Shown: positions 25,391 through 34,422, counted from the stretch's first letter. The stretch: DNA of 64,000 nt from Paraburkholderia lacunae (GCF_003353175.1 NZ_QHKS01000012.1:124001-188000), one strand, 5' to 3'. Translations and numbers: made by a program. The notes: a model not told the origin generated them from the sequence alone.

Positions 25391-25594
25391 GTTCGATACT
25401 CCTTCTCAGCCTCCGGCGGTCAATGCGCTCGCTTCCAATTTTGCGCGTGCAGGGATCTCGCCGGGTGCCAGTAATTGGTCTCTATGGCATGCGCGGGTTA
25501 GCCTGCGCGCCAGGGTGATAGATGCCTTGATGACCTGAAACCGCCGTTTAAAAAGACCGACGTTCGAAACGTGTTTTTTATGGGTGGTTTCGGG

Positions 25595-25741
25595 TCAGTG
25601 GAGATGTCCCCCGAACAGCCCGAGCAGCCCGATCACGATCAGGTAGATCGCAACGATGTAATTCAGCAGGCGAGGCACCACGAGAATCAGAATGCCGGCA
25701 ATCAGCGAAACCAGCGGGCCCGCGTTCGTGAGAATGTGCAT
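25595..25741 (-). CDS. DUF3096 membrane peptide
   Basis: 48 residues, MHILTNAGPLVSLIAGILILVVPRLLNYIVAIYLIVIGLLGLFG, which is the DUF3096 pattern (two helices around PRLLNYIVAIYLI). It is an inner-membrane protein of unknown function, frequent near stress genes. GGAGG lies before the start at 25741; a longer frame adds 12 residues and is not supported. Confidence 0.88.
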   Translation of the reverse strand: MHILTNAGPLVSLIAGILILVVPRLLNYIVAIYLIVIGLLGLFGGHLH

Positions 25742-25802
25742 GCCCCCTCCGTAAGATTGAAATCGAAAAACAGACACAAACTTGCCCCGCCTGCGTCGCT
25801 CG

Positions 25803-26051
25803 TTACTGCGTCTTGAGCCTCGTGACCTTCGTGCCTTCGAGCGTCACGCAGGCCATCAACAGTTCACGCGAGCCGTTGGCTGTGGTGTAAAGGCGTGCAA
25901 GGGTCGAGTCGACGCCCGCATCGATGGTGTGACGCTTGTCGACCTGGTGGCCACAGGCATCGGTTGTTCCGGTCGTCATGCAGCCCGAGACCGCGAGGCC
26001 AATAGCCAGGATCGATCCCGGCGTACCCCATATGAATGTTCGTCCTTGCAT
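25803..26051 (-). CDS. Internally deleted paralogue of the SYLF lipoprotein
   Basis: 82 residues. The leader and lipobox (AVSGC, Cys24), the DKRHTIDAGVDSTLARLYTTANGSREL stretch and the C-terminal LEGTKVTRLKTQ all match the full-length protein at 17198-17785. The frame jumps directly from SREL to LMACVTLEG, so about 113 residues, almost the whole SYLF domain, are missing without a frame change. Its promoter is homologous too. It is a small lipoprotein with no lipid-binding domain: a decay product, or a shortened protein with a new role. Confidence 0.8.
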   Translation of the reverse strand: MQGRTFIWGTPGSILAIGLAVSGCMTTGTTDACGHQVDKRHTIDAGVDSTLARLYTTANGSRELLMACVTLEGTKVTRLKTQ

Positions 26052-26367
26052 GATTTTCCCCAGGTTGTTCCTGGATGTCCCTGACGCTACGCGCAGGCGG
26101 ACGCGAATGCGGTACGAAACCGTACAAAACGTGCAACGGGTTTCAATTCGTGCGTCGTGACCGGGTAGACGATCGTTCCGACTGGCTTCGCGTTCTTTCA
26201 CGGGAATTGTCTGAGCAATGCCCTGGCGCTGGCGGTTTTAGGTGCCGCTTCATCCGCGACGCGCGCAAGTGCGCTGTTCCACTATCGCCCGGCGCGAGCG
26301 CGGGTAGCGATGTGGCCGACCGGATTTCATCGAGCGCGATCGGGGCGCCGGAAGACGGTTGCAATCG
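26052..26367. other. Intergenic region, 316 bp
   Basis: Contains the palindrome for the gene at 26051; no other structure or gene-like frame is seen. Confidence 0.3.
26112..26125 (-). promoter_or_regulatory. GTACGG-type palindrome, truncated SYLF gene
   Basis: On the minus strand GTACGG-TT-TCGTAC, 11 of 12 defined bases, centred 67 bp before the ATG at 26051. Flanking sequence is homologous to the copy at 17125-17138. Confidence 0.6.
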
Positions 26368-26763
26368 TTATCGTTTCGCCAACTCATGTACGGCAGCCAG
26401 CGTCATAAACGCAGAGCGCGTCATATGACGATCCTTCGCCGCAGCATCGACCCGCCGCAAAAGGCTCTCCAGCAGACTGAACTGAAGGTTGACGGACTTC
26501 GAAGTCACACGCGCCAGATTGATGTCCACGAATACCCAGATTCCCTCGCCGTCGTCCATTTCAAGCGTGCGCAGTTCCGATGTATCAGCTGTGGGTGCGG
26601 GGATGACTTGCTCACTGCGGTCATACATCCGTTCTACTGCTTCCAGTGCATTGCGCTCCAGTTCTGCCAGTGATGCACCGGTCGCGTCGGCGCCAGGAAA
26701 ATCCGGGAAGCTGGCGTAAAGAGTGTCATTGTGGTCGCGACGGACATACAGCGGATATTGCAT
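26368..26763 (-). CDS. HicB-family antitoxin-like protein, orphan
   Basis: 131 residues. The N-terminus (MQYPLYVRRDHNDTLYASFPDFPGADATGASLAELERNALEAV) is the partly degraded RNase H-like HicB fold, and the end (RVDAAAKDRHMTRSAFMTLAAVHEL) is a ribbon-helix-helix-like DNA-binding tail. HicB neutralises the HicA mRNA interferase. No HicA gene (about 60-80 residues, dsRBD-like) is found within 300 bp on either side, so it is an orphan or acts as a repressor. The start at 26763 is chosen because the family begins MQYP-like. Confidence 0.8.
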   Translation of the reverse strand: MQYPLYVRRDHNDTLYASFPDFPGADATGASLAELERNALEAVERMYDRSEQVIPAPTADTSELRTLEMDDGEGIWVFVDINLARVTSKSVNLQFSLLESLLRRVDAAAKDRHMTRSAFMTLAAVHELAKR

Positions 26764-26928
26764 GATCTGCTCCATCTGAACTGAGCACTGCGGATCTCTG
26801 TCCAATGCCTTCGCGCCGCGGTTGTTTCCTGGGCGAGTGGGCGTCAGTCCGCTGTGTTCGTATGTCTCATTAGACGCGCAATGTACGAATGCGCAACCAC
26901 TTTCTCACTGTAGCGGTTAGCCACGTTG

Positions 26929-28314
26929 CTAGAACCGTGCGTCGATGTCTTCCTGAACGCGAGCAGTACCTCGACCATAGCGGCGCATGAGCGGCGTGGC
27001 CGAGATGCCATGCAACACCACGGATGCGGAAATTGTTGCCAGCACCCATGGAATAACGGGGGCCAGCTCCGCGCGCGGTCCGTGCTCAAGTGCAAGCATC
27101 AGGTAGTACACGGACCCGACACCGCGGATACCGAGCCAGCCGATGAGCCACCGCTGCGTGCGTGACGGAAGAACCGAGCAGCGAGATCTGGGTGGCCAGC
27201 GGTCGTATGACTATCAGCAATGTGGTGACCACAGCCGCGCTGCGCCACGTGAGCACGGCAACCCAGTACTGTGAGACGAGACAGCCAATCAGCAGCATCA
27301 AGGCAACTTCTGCGATGTGCTCCAGTTCGATGGTGAATCCCATCACCGATTCCGCAATGAACGCATGCGCCCGGTCGGGATCAGTGGCCGTCGCTTCGAC
27401 GTCTTGCGTATCGACAGTCCCTACGGCCTCTTTCGACGACTTGTCGCCACTCGACTGATGTTCGACTCGCCGCATCGCGACGCCGGCCGCGAAGACGGCC
27501 AGGAAGCCGTATCCGTGCGTGATCAGTGCGACGCCGTACGACAAGGCAATCAAGCCAAGCGTGAAGAAACCCTCGAGGCCGAGCGCCTGACCATAACGGC
27601 TGCGCATGAAAGCAACGAACCGGGCTGTGGCGACGCCGAGCAGCCAGCCGCCGCCGATTCCTCCGATGACTCCCCACGCGCCGCTCCCGACGAAGGCCCA
27701 TGAAATGCCCGGCGCACCGCTATGCTCTGCTGTGCCACACAGCAGAAGACCGAGCAACGCGAACGGATAGGCCGTCCCATCGTTCAGTCCACCCTCTCCG
27801 GATAGCGTAAAGCGCACAAGCTCGACATCCCCGGCATCCCGCACGCCGACGTCATGCGCCAGCACGGGATCGGTGGGCGCCATCATCGCCCCCGGAGGAC
27901 TGCTGCGCCGATGCTCAGATGAAACGCCAGAACACCAAACAGGGCGAGCGATGCCACTGTGAACATCGTCGCGACGACGCCCAACCGAAGCGGCAGTGCC
28001 CACCTCGGGTCCAACGGCGGCACGCGTAGTCGCAAGCCGATTGCGAAGAGCGACACGAGGATGCCAACTTCCGCAATCATGCGCAGGTGGGTTACGTCAT
28101 CCGGCAAACGCAACGACAACAGGCCGACGCCTGTCGGCCCGAGCACGAAGCCGATCCCCAGGTAGACCATGGCCGCACTGAGCGGCAGCCGCTTGAGTGT
28201 CGACCCGACGAGGCCCATGAACATCAGTAGGCTGCCCACAATGAGGCACCATATCGCGTCGACCACGGCAGATATCCCGAAGTTGTGAAGTGGCACTACA
28301 CTAGCACTCGACAC
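26929..28314 (-). pseudogene. Sodium/proton antiporter (CPA1-type), broken by two frameshifts
   Basis: Three frames read end to end as one antiporter. Part one (28314-27883) has the N-terminal helices, with GPTGVGLLSLR and LFAIGLRLRV. Part two continues from PGAMMAPTDPVLAHD through VMGFTIELEHIAEVALMLLIGC and LLIVIRPLA. Part three carries GWLGIRGVGSVYYLMLALEHG. The first shift fits loss of one T in CTCCTGGGGGC near 27890; the second fits an extra C near 27160. The family exchanges Na+ for H+ across the inner membrane; this copy should be inactive unless the shifts are sequencing errors. Confidence 0.75.
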
Positions 28315-28324
28315 GCCAACCGGG

Positions 28325-28405
28325 CTCGACGATATCCTCGATGCTTATGAGATCTTTGCACACGCGGCGCATACGCAAGCGTTGAAGGTAATCATCGAGG
28401 TATAG
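28325..28405 (+). pseudogene. C-terminal relic of a zinc-type alcohol dehydrogenase
   Basis: The plus frame reads LDDILDAYEIFAHAAHTQALKVIIEV then a stop. This is the end of a medium-chain zinc dehydrogenase, whose last residues are typically LD-x-I-L-x-A-Y-x-x-F-x-x-A-x-x-x-x-A-L-K-V-I-I. Only 26 residues remain; the rest was lost at the border with the antiporter relic 10 bp away. Confidence 0.7.
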
Positions 28406-28811
28406 CCTCGGCGGGGGTGCCCTGGAAGATAGCCGCGTCCAGGCTCACCGACGCGCAGCCTATGCGGCCTGAGATTTGCTGCTCACTGCGTTGCGGGCAC
28501 GTCCTTTCAATACAGCCCGGCAGCGAGTTCCTTCAGGCGTTGAGCGCGCCCTTTCTGTTCGCTTGGATGGACGCGAATTGGCATTCGCTGCGCTCGGCAT
28601 GTCAATCATCGGCTCAGACCGACCGCTTTCGACCAAAGATCCGATGAAGCCCTAGTGTTTTCTCCGCCACACGGGTCCTATTATGAATTGACCGGGGTGG
28701 CGATGCCGTGTGCTGCCGCGACGCGCGACGACATGTCGACACGCAACGACGGACGAGGTGACTGTCCACGACAGGCCGCACCCATCTGGAGAGACCAGCC
28801 GGAGCAAGTTG
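28406..28811. other. Intergenic region, 406 bp
   Basis: No protein-like frame, palindrome or terminator that I can support. Confidence 0.3.
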
Positions 28812-29747
28812 ATGAGCGCGCCTGCCAGAAATCCAGCCACCGGCCAGCGAAGCAGGCGGGGGCGAATACAGGCCATTCTGGTGGCATGCTGTCTGCTGTA
28901 CCAGAGCCTGGCGGCGAATGGGTCGGACGATGCTGACAGGCTGCTCGAGACGTATCAGAGCCTGATTCCAAGGCTCGACCATAACCAGTTTCAACGACGG
29001 CTGTATCTTGAGTCGGAGGAGTCGCCATCCACGCTCAAAGGCGAAATCTACGCCGTGATGGACTACCCATTCCCGACTGTCGACGGCGCACTCAATGACC
29101 CGTCGCTAGGCCCGGTGAACTGGTGCGAGGCGTTGATCCTGCATCCCAATATCAAGTATTGCCATGCCTCCGGCGGCAGCAACGGCAACACGCTGATCGT
29201 GAACGTCAGCAAAAAGGAAGTCGCCGAAGAAATCGGGACCACTTACCGCGTGCAATTCGATTACGACGCAGCGACCACCAGCACGGGATACTTGCAGGTG
29301 AAGCTCCACGCCGACAGCGGACCGTTGAACACCCGGGATTATCGGATCGTTCTGGAAGCGGTGGCCCTCAACGGCGACCGCACGTTCCTGCATCTGACCT
29401 ATGCCTACAGCTACGGCGTGATCGGGCGTCTTGCCATGAAAGCTTATCTGGCCACCTTCGGACGCGGCAAGGTCGGCTTCACCGAAATCGCTGATCCGTC
29501 AGCGGCACAGCCGGAATACGTCAGCGGGGTGCGCGGTCTCGTGGAGCGCAACACCATGCGCTACTACCTGGCCATCGATGCCTATCTCGGCGCGCTGTCG
29601 AGCCCGCCCGACAAACGGCTGGAGCAACGGTTGAGCAACTGGTTCGACGCCAGCGAGCAATATCCGCGACAGCTGCACGAAATGGATCAGCAGCAGTATA
29701 TGCAGATGAAATATGACGAATACCAGCGGCAGCAGACGAAGCAGTAG
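28812..29747 (+). CDS. Exported protein of unknown function, 311 residues
   Basis: The leader RIQAILVACCLLYQSLAANG indicates export, cleaved near 35. The mature part has a beta-rich core (LKGEIYAVMDYPFPTVDGALNDP, TYRVQFDYDAATTSTGYLQVKL, RIVLEAVALNGDRTFLHLTYAYSY) resembling a START/lipid-binding-like barrel, though no family is assigned. The C-terminus is helical (RRLEQRLSNWFDASEQYPRQL) and Gln-rich. GGAG lies before the ATG at 28812. It precedes a phospholipase D-type enzyme by 312 bp on the same strand and may serve the same envelope lipid pathway (inference). Confidence 0.75.
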   Translation: MSAPARNPATGQRSRRGRIQAILVACCLLYQSLAANGSDDADRLLETYQSLIPRLDHNQFQRRLYLESEESPSTLKGEIYAVMDYPFPTVDGALNDPSLGPVNWCEALILHPNIKYCHASGGSNGNTLIVNVSKKEVAEEIGTTYRVQFDYDAATTSTGYLQVKLHADSGPLNTRDYRIVLEAVALNGDRTFLHLTYAYSYGVIGRLAMKAYLATFGRGKVGFTEIADPSAAQPEYVSGVRGLVERNTMRYYLAIDAYLGALSSPPDKRLEQRLSNWFDASEQYPRQLHEMDQQQYMQMKYDEYQRQQTKQ

Positions 29748-30059
29748 TTGGGGAATCGAGCCGGAGCGACACGCCGACGCTGGGCTTGGGCGCAACGCGA
29801 TTCGATATGGAAATACGCGCGCAAACATGAGGATCGTGAGCACGGCGCTTTTTTGGGTCACGCAACGACACCAGGCTACTCGAATCCTTTTGCGTGCACG
29901 CCTATTTGGCGGGATGGTGGCGCATGCCCTGGCGCCCGGCGAACCGGCCGGATCGTGATCGGTGTACTCGGGATACGCCGCGCAAGCGCCACCGCGTGGG
30001 GGAATCCGGCCGCTGCGTTCGCCGCGCCGTGCCGCCGATCCTGTTTTTCGGGGACGCCG

Positions 30060-31457
30060 ATGATGATTCGTGCGCTGAAACGGGTTGCGACAGCGGCCTG
30101 CTGCCTGTCGATCGGAGCCGGTTGCGCAAGCCTGCCCGACACCCAGTTCCTGACCGGCCGCTACGCCACCCAGGCCGCGCGATTTGAAAACGCCTGGGGC
30201 CCGCTATCGGCGAAGCGCAGCTCGGCCATCGTCTCCAATCTCAAGCACAACGCCGGCGACACCGATCTTCTGGACAAGCAGATCGCGCTCGAACAAGACA
30301 TCGGCGGCAGTCCACTCATAGTCGGCAACGAGGTCAGCTTATTGCAGGATGGGCCGGCGACCTACCGAGCCATGTTCGCCGTCATGGCCGCGGCGAAAGA
30401 CCATATCAACCTTGAGACCTTCGGCATCGACGACAGCGAAGTGGGGCGACAATTCGCCGATCTGCTGATCGCCCAGCAGTCCCGTGGTGTCCAGGTTAAC
30501 CTGATCTACGACAGCGTCGGCGCACTCGGCACGGCCAGCACCTATTTCGATCGGTTGCGGGCGGCCGGTGTACAGGTGCTGGAATTCAATCCAGTAAATC
30601 CGTTGGCGACGCGCAAACCTTGGGCGCTGAACCATCGCGATCACCGCAAGCTCTTGATCGTCGACGGGCGCACGGCATTTCTTGGCGGCATCAACATCAG
30701 CAGCGTCTATTCGAGCGACTCTTCCGTCAGGGGGCGGTCGGACTCGACAGACAAGTCAGGCGGGGCGCGCGGGTGGCGCGACACTGACGTGCAAATCAGC
30801 GGCCCGGTCGTCGCCGAATTCCAGAAACTGTTCATTCAAACCTGGAACACGCAGAACGGAAAACCGTTGGCCCAGCGGCACTATTTTCCCGATCTGTTGC
30901 CTCAGGGCAGCGAGATCGTTCGCGCCGTCGGCAGTACGCCCGACGATCCGTTCAGTCTCATTTATCTGACGCTCATCGCGGCGATCAGCGATGCGGAAAA
31001 GTACGTGTACTTGACCAACGCCTACTTCGTCCCCGACCCGCAACTCGTCAGAGCGCTGGTCGATGCGGCAAAGCGAGGCGTCGACGTCCGGCTGATTCTG
31101 CCCAGCCACTCCGATTCGGCATCCGCGTTTTATGCGGGCCGCTCGCACTACGAAGATCTGCTGGAAGCGGGCGTGAAGATCTACGAGAGACGTGGTGCCC
31201 TTCTGCACGCCAAAACGGCGATCGTGGATGGCGTCTGGTCGTGCGTCGGCTCCAGCAACCTGGATTGGCGCAGCGCGCTGGACAACGATGAGATCAACGC
31301 CGTCATGCTAGGCCGGACCTTCGCACGGCAAATGGAAGCTGCATTTACGGAGGACATGGCGGGATCCGATGAGATCGACGTGGCGAGCTGGAAGCATCGA
31401 TCCTTGCTGCTGCGCCTGAAGGAGTGGACCGCCCGATTGTGGGGGCAGCTTCTTTAG
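30060..31457 (+). CDS. Phospholipase D family protein, cardiolipin-synthase (ClsC)-like lipoprotein
   Basis: 465 residues. The leader ends LSIGAGC, a lipobox, so the protein is anchored in the envelope. Two HKD motifs: H195-K197-D202 in HRDHRKLLIVD and H383-K385-D390 in HAKTAIVD, each with the downstream G-G/S-N elements (FLGGINISS; VGSSNLDWRS). The family makes cardiolipin or exchanges phospholipid head groups; ClsC has this two-HKD layout. The start at 30060 avoids 104 residues of implausible upstream sequence and is preceded by GGGGACGCC. It lies 50 bp before gor, a probable operon. Confidence 0.85.
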   Translation: MMIRALKRVATAACCLSIGAGCASLPDTQFLTGRYATQAARFENAWGPLSAKRSSAIVSNLKHNAGDTDLLDKQIALEQDIGGSPLIVGNEVSLLQDGPATYRAMFAVMAAAKDHINLETFGIDDSEVGRQFADLLIAQQSRGVQVNLIYDSVGALGTASTYFDRLRAAGVQVLEFNPVNPLATRKPWALNHRDHRKLLIVDGRTAFLGGINISSVYSSDSSVRGRSDSTDKSGGARGWRDTDVQISGPVVAEFQKLFIQTWNTQNGKPLAQRHYFPDLLPQGSEIVRAVGSTPDDPFSLIYLTLIAAISDAEKYVYLTNAYFVPDPQLVRALVDAAKRGVDVRLILPSHSDSASAFYAGRSHYEDLLEAGVKIYERRGALLHAKTAIVDGVWSCVGSSNLDWRSALDNDEINAVMLGRTFARQMEAAFTEDMAGSDEIDVASWKHRSLLLRLKEWTARLWGQLL

Positions 31458-31510
31458 CTGTGCAAGGCGCGTTCCTGATCGCGAAGCCGATCCCATCACC
31501 AAGGATTGCC

Positions 31511-32926
31511 ATGGACTTCGATTACGACTTGTTTGTCATTGGCGCGGGATCGGGCGGCGTCCGGCTGTCCTGGATGGTTGCCGCCAGCGGTGCCAAAGTG
31601 GCGGTCGCGGAGCAAAGCCGCGTTGGCGGAACCTGCGTGATCCGCGGCTGCGTGCCGAAGAAACTGCTGGTCTACGCGTCCCGCTACGGCGAGGACCTGG
31701 TCGATGCCGCCGGTTATGGATGGCAAGTCGAGACGAGAGGCTTTTCGTGGGAAACGCTGATCGAGCGCAAGAACCGCGAGATTGACCGGCTCAACGCGGC
31801 CTACGTCGGGATGCTGGAGAACGCCGGTGTCACGCTCTGCCCAAGCCGCGCCGTCATTGCCGATCCGCACACCGTGGTGATCACGCAGGACGGGCGCCGC
31901 ATTACTGCCCGCCATATCGTCGTCGCGACCGGTGCATGGCCGGCACTGCCGTCGATTCCGGGCGTCGAGCACGCCATCACGTCGAACGAAGCGCTTGAAA
32001 TGCGCGAGCTGCCGCGGCGCATCGCCGTTGTCGGCGGTGGCTACATCGCGGTCGAGTTCGCCGGCATCTTCAATGGGCTCGGCTCGCAGGTCGACTTGCT
32101 GTATCGCGGCGAGCAGATCCTGCGCGGGTTCGACGACGACGTGCGGCAGATGCTGGCGGACGAGATGGCGAAAAAAGGCATCGCGATCCGGAACCGGACC
32201 AGCGTGCTCGCACTTGAGAAGGCGGCCGACGGCACGTTACACGCGACGCTCGATTCCAGTGGCCGCGGTGACTATGACGCGGTGCTGTTCGCGACCGGCC
32301 GCGCGCCGAACACGGGCGGCCTCGGACTGGAGGCCGCCGGCGTCGCGCTCGATCCCAAGGGCGCGGTGGTGGTCGACGCGTTTTCGAGGACCAGCGTCGA
32401 GTCGATCCACGCGATCGGAGACGTAACCAACCGGGTGCCGTTGACGCCCGTCGCGATCAATGAAGGTGCCGCGCTGGCGGCGACGCTGTTCGGCGGACGG
32501 CCAACCCCGGCCGATCACGACAACGTGCCATCGGCGGTATTCAGCCAGCCGGAAGTCGGCACCGTGGGCATGACCGAGGCCGAGGCGCGCGCTGCGTTCG
32601 GCGAGCTCGACCTGTACAAAACGTCGTACCGGCCGATGCGCCACACGCTGAGCGGGCGCGACGAGCGCTCCTTTATGAAGCTGGTCGTCGAGCGCGCGAG
32701 CCAGCGAGTGGTGGGCGCGCACATGGTGGGACGCGATGCGGCCGAAATCATCCAGGGCGTCGCGATCGCGGTGAAGATGGGCGCGAGCAAGGCGCAGTTC
32801 GACATGACGGTCGGCGTTCACCCGACCTCGGCCGAGGAATTCGTGACGATGAGGGCCCCGTGGGCGCCGCCCGCTTTGCCAACATGCCCGGTGTCCGGCG
32901 ATCCGGGGTTACAGACACCGCGATGA
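31511..32926 (+). CDS. gor: Glutathione-disulfide reductase with an altered C-terminus
   Basis: Reduces GSSG to GSH with NADPH and FAD. 471 residues. The FAD motif GAGSGG is at 11-16, the redox disulfide GGTCVIRGCVPKK has Cys42 and Cys47, the NADPH-binding GGGYIAVEFA follows in the second Rossmann domain, and the catalytic His in GVHPTSAEE lies near the C-terminus. The start (MDFDYDL) has AAGGA upstream. After EEFVTMR, where family members end within a few residues, the frame runs 23 residues further (APWAPPALP...) through a Crp/Fnr relic. That tail is not expected to be native; activity may be preserved because the catalytic part is complete. Confidence 0.9.
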   Translation: MDFDYDLFVIGAGSGGVRLSWMVAASGAKVAVAEQSRVGGTCVIRGCVPKKLLVYASRYGEDLVDAAGYGWQVETRGFSWETLIERKNREIDRLNAAYVGMLENAGVTLCPSRAVIADPHTVVITQDGRRITARHIVVATGAWPALPSIPGVEHAITSNEALEMRELPRRIAVVGGGYIAVEFAGIFNGLGSQVDLLYRGEQILRGFDDDVRQMLADEMAKKGIAIRNRTSVLALEKAADGTLHATLDSSGRGDYDAVLFATGRAPNTGGLGLEAAGVALDPKGAVVVDAFSRTSVESIHAIGDVTNRVPLTPVAINEGAALAATLFGGRPTPADHDNVPSAVFSQPEVGTVGMTEAEARAAFGELDLYKTSYRPMRHTLSGRDERSFMKLVVERASQRVVGAHMVGRDAAEIIQGVAIAVKMGASKAQFDMTVGVHPTSAEEFVTMRAPWAPPALPTCPVSGDPGLQTPR

Positions 32927-33075
32927 AACTGCAGGATGCCTGACCGATTCGTGACCATCGCTGCAGCCATATCGCGGCGTCGGAGCGGCCAGGGCTCGAA
33001 AAGCGCGAGTGCGAATGCCATGCCGTGGTGAGGCGCGAGTTCGACAGGCTCTTACCTAATTTAGCGGCGCTATAA
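32875..33075 (+). pseudogene. C-terminal relic of a Crp/Fnr regulator
   Basis: In another frame overlapping the 3' end of gor the sequence reads ANMPGVRRSGVTDTAMKLQDA, an in-frame stop, then after a divergent stretch ERPGLEKRECECHAVVRREFDRLLPNLAAL and the stop. Both blocks align with the end of the regulator at 11355-12074 (ANMLGVRRPGVTEAAMKLQDA; RPGLEKRVCECYGVVKREF). It is a decayed third member of the same regulator family, joined to gor by recombination. Confidence 0.8.
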
Positions 33076-33199
33076 GAGAGCGCCGTTCGTGTGCATTGGC
33101 GATAGTGAGTCGGTGAGCGAAACCCGGACGACTTCGCCACGCTAACTGCGCGTCAACGCAACCGCCCGGGCAGTCTGTTTTCTCTTGGCGACGCGCCTG

Positions 33200-33874
33200 T
33201 CAAACTGGTTTGACTAATTCCGCGCCGTCGTTCCCAACGCGGTTGACTGCCGGACTAACCTGAAACCACTCGAATTCTTCGGCGGGCACTGCCCCGTTGC
33301 GCGCGATATCTTCGATCTCCCGAGCGGATGCCGCTGGGTCCAGCCACTTGCGGGCGGCGTCGACCGCGAATATCAGTGGACTCCTGCCATGCACATCGAA
33401 CAGGCCTGATCTGGCCGCTGATGTGATGACGATGAACCCGTCATCATCGTGTGCTTCATTGTCCGGTTGCAGGTTGGCCACTCCGGCGAGGAACAGTGGC
33501 CCCGACCTTTTCGGCAATATCGCATAGGGTTGCCTCACACCGTCGTCTGTCCCGATCCACTCGTACCAGGAGTCCGCAGGCACAATCACACGGCCCGAGC
33601 GCCAGAGCGCTTTCAGAAACGGGCTGTATGCGACATTCTCCGCGCGTGAGGTGACGATTTTGGGGAGACGCAGGGGCACGAACCCGGGTGGACGACAGCC
33701 CCAATTGAGACTACGAATGATGCAGTCGGGGTAAATGACGAGCTGTCGCGTGCCCGGCGCGGCGTTCCACGTCGGCGAATAGATGTCGAGTCGTTCGAGG
33801 GATTGGCCGTTGTCGGTCGAAAAAGGGGCGACATATCCGGGTCCGGAGCCGGTTCGGACATAGCGAACGCACAT
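33200..33874 (-). CDS. SOS response-associated peptidase (SRAP/YedK/HMCES-like)
   Basis: 224 residues. SRAP proteins shield abasic sites in single-stranded DNA by crosslinking through the Cys at position 2, which becomes N-terminal after Met removal. The features needed are present: Cys2 (MCVRY), Asn37 in WNAAPG, Glu105 in SWYEW and His162 in VHGRSPLIF. The start at 33874 is chosen because it puts Cys second; a longer frame starts at 33928. It is normally about 220-230 residues. Divergent from the entericidin gene. Confidence 0.88.
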   Translation of the reverse strand: MCVRYVRTGSGPGYVAPFSTDNGQSLERLDIYSPTWNAAPGTRQLVIYPDCIIRSLNWGCRPPGFVPLRLPKIVTSRAENVAYSPFLKALWRSGRVIVPADSWYEWIGTDDGVRQPYAILPKRSGPLFLAGVANLQPDNEAHDDDGFIVITSAARSGLFDVHGRSPLIFAVDAARKWLDPAASAREIEDIARNGAVPAEEFEWFQVSPAVNRVGNDGAELVKPV

Positions 33875-34205
33875 AATGTTCTCCCTGACGTGGACACAGA
33901 GGGCTTCAAAAGCGCATCGTTCAAGCATCGCACTATCTGAAACTGTCGTCTGTACGGTGTCATATTTCCATCAAGCTGGCCGGCCAATGGGTGTCTGCTT
34001 TCCTGGCGCGACGACGCGGCGCGCCGCAATCAGAGTCGCTGTCCCGCTTTTCGGTTTGCGTCCAGGACGCTGCGATTGCGAGCGGCGACACTCAGATCGA
34101 TGTCACGATGCCGCGTCAGTCGATGCCGACAGGCGAAGCAGACAGGACCGACAGCAAAATCGCCTAAAATTAATCTGCTCCGATCCTGATTTGAACAAGG
34201 GGAAG
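33875..34205. other. Intergenic region, 331 bp
   Basis: Divergent promoter space between the SRAP gene and entericidin. One GTACGG half-site sits at about 33952, not at a useful distance from a start. Nothing else is recognised. Confidence 0.3.
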
Positions 34206-34343
34206 ATGATGATTCGATTGATTGTATGGATGCTGATTGCTGGTACCGCAGTTCTCGCCGGCTGCAGCACGATGGCGGGCGCAGGCCAGGACATTTCGAA
34301 GGGCGGCCAGGCGATCAAGAATGAGGCACAAGAGTCCAAGTAA
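34206..34343 (+). CDS. Entericidin A/B-family lipoprotein
   Basis: 45 residues: leader MLIAGTAVLAGC with a lipobox Cys, then STMAGAGQDISKGGQAIKNEA, which is the entericidin pattern (GxGxDISKGGxAIxxAA). These are small envelope lipoproteins, toxin/antidote-like in E. coli. AAGGGGAAG precedes the tandem ATG codons. A terminator follows at 34423. Confidence 0.85.
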   Translation: MMIRLIVWMLIAGTAVLAGCSTMAGAGQDISKGGQAIKNEAQESK

Positions 34344-34422
34344 GGGAGCCAGCTAAGGGAGCGCGCCAACGAAGTCAAGAGCCGAGGGTAACAAGCCCAT
34401 TCGCTGCCAATCATCGCAGCAG

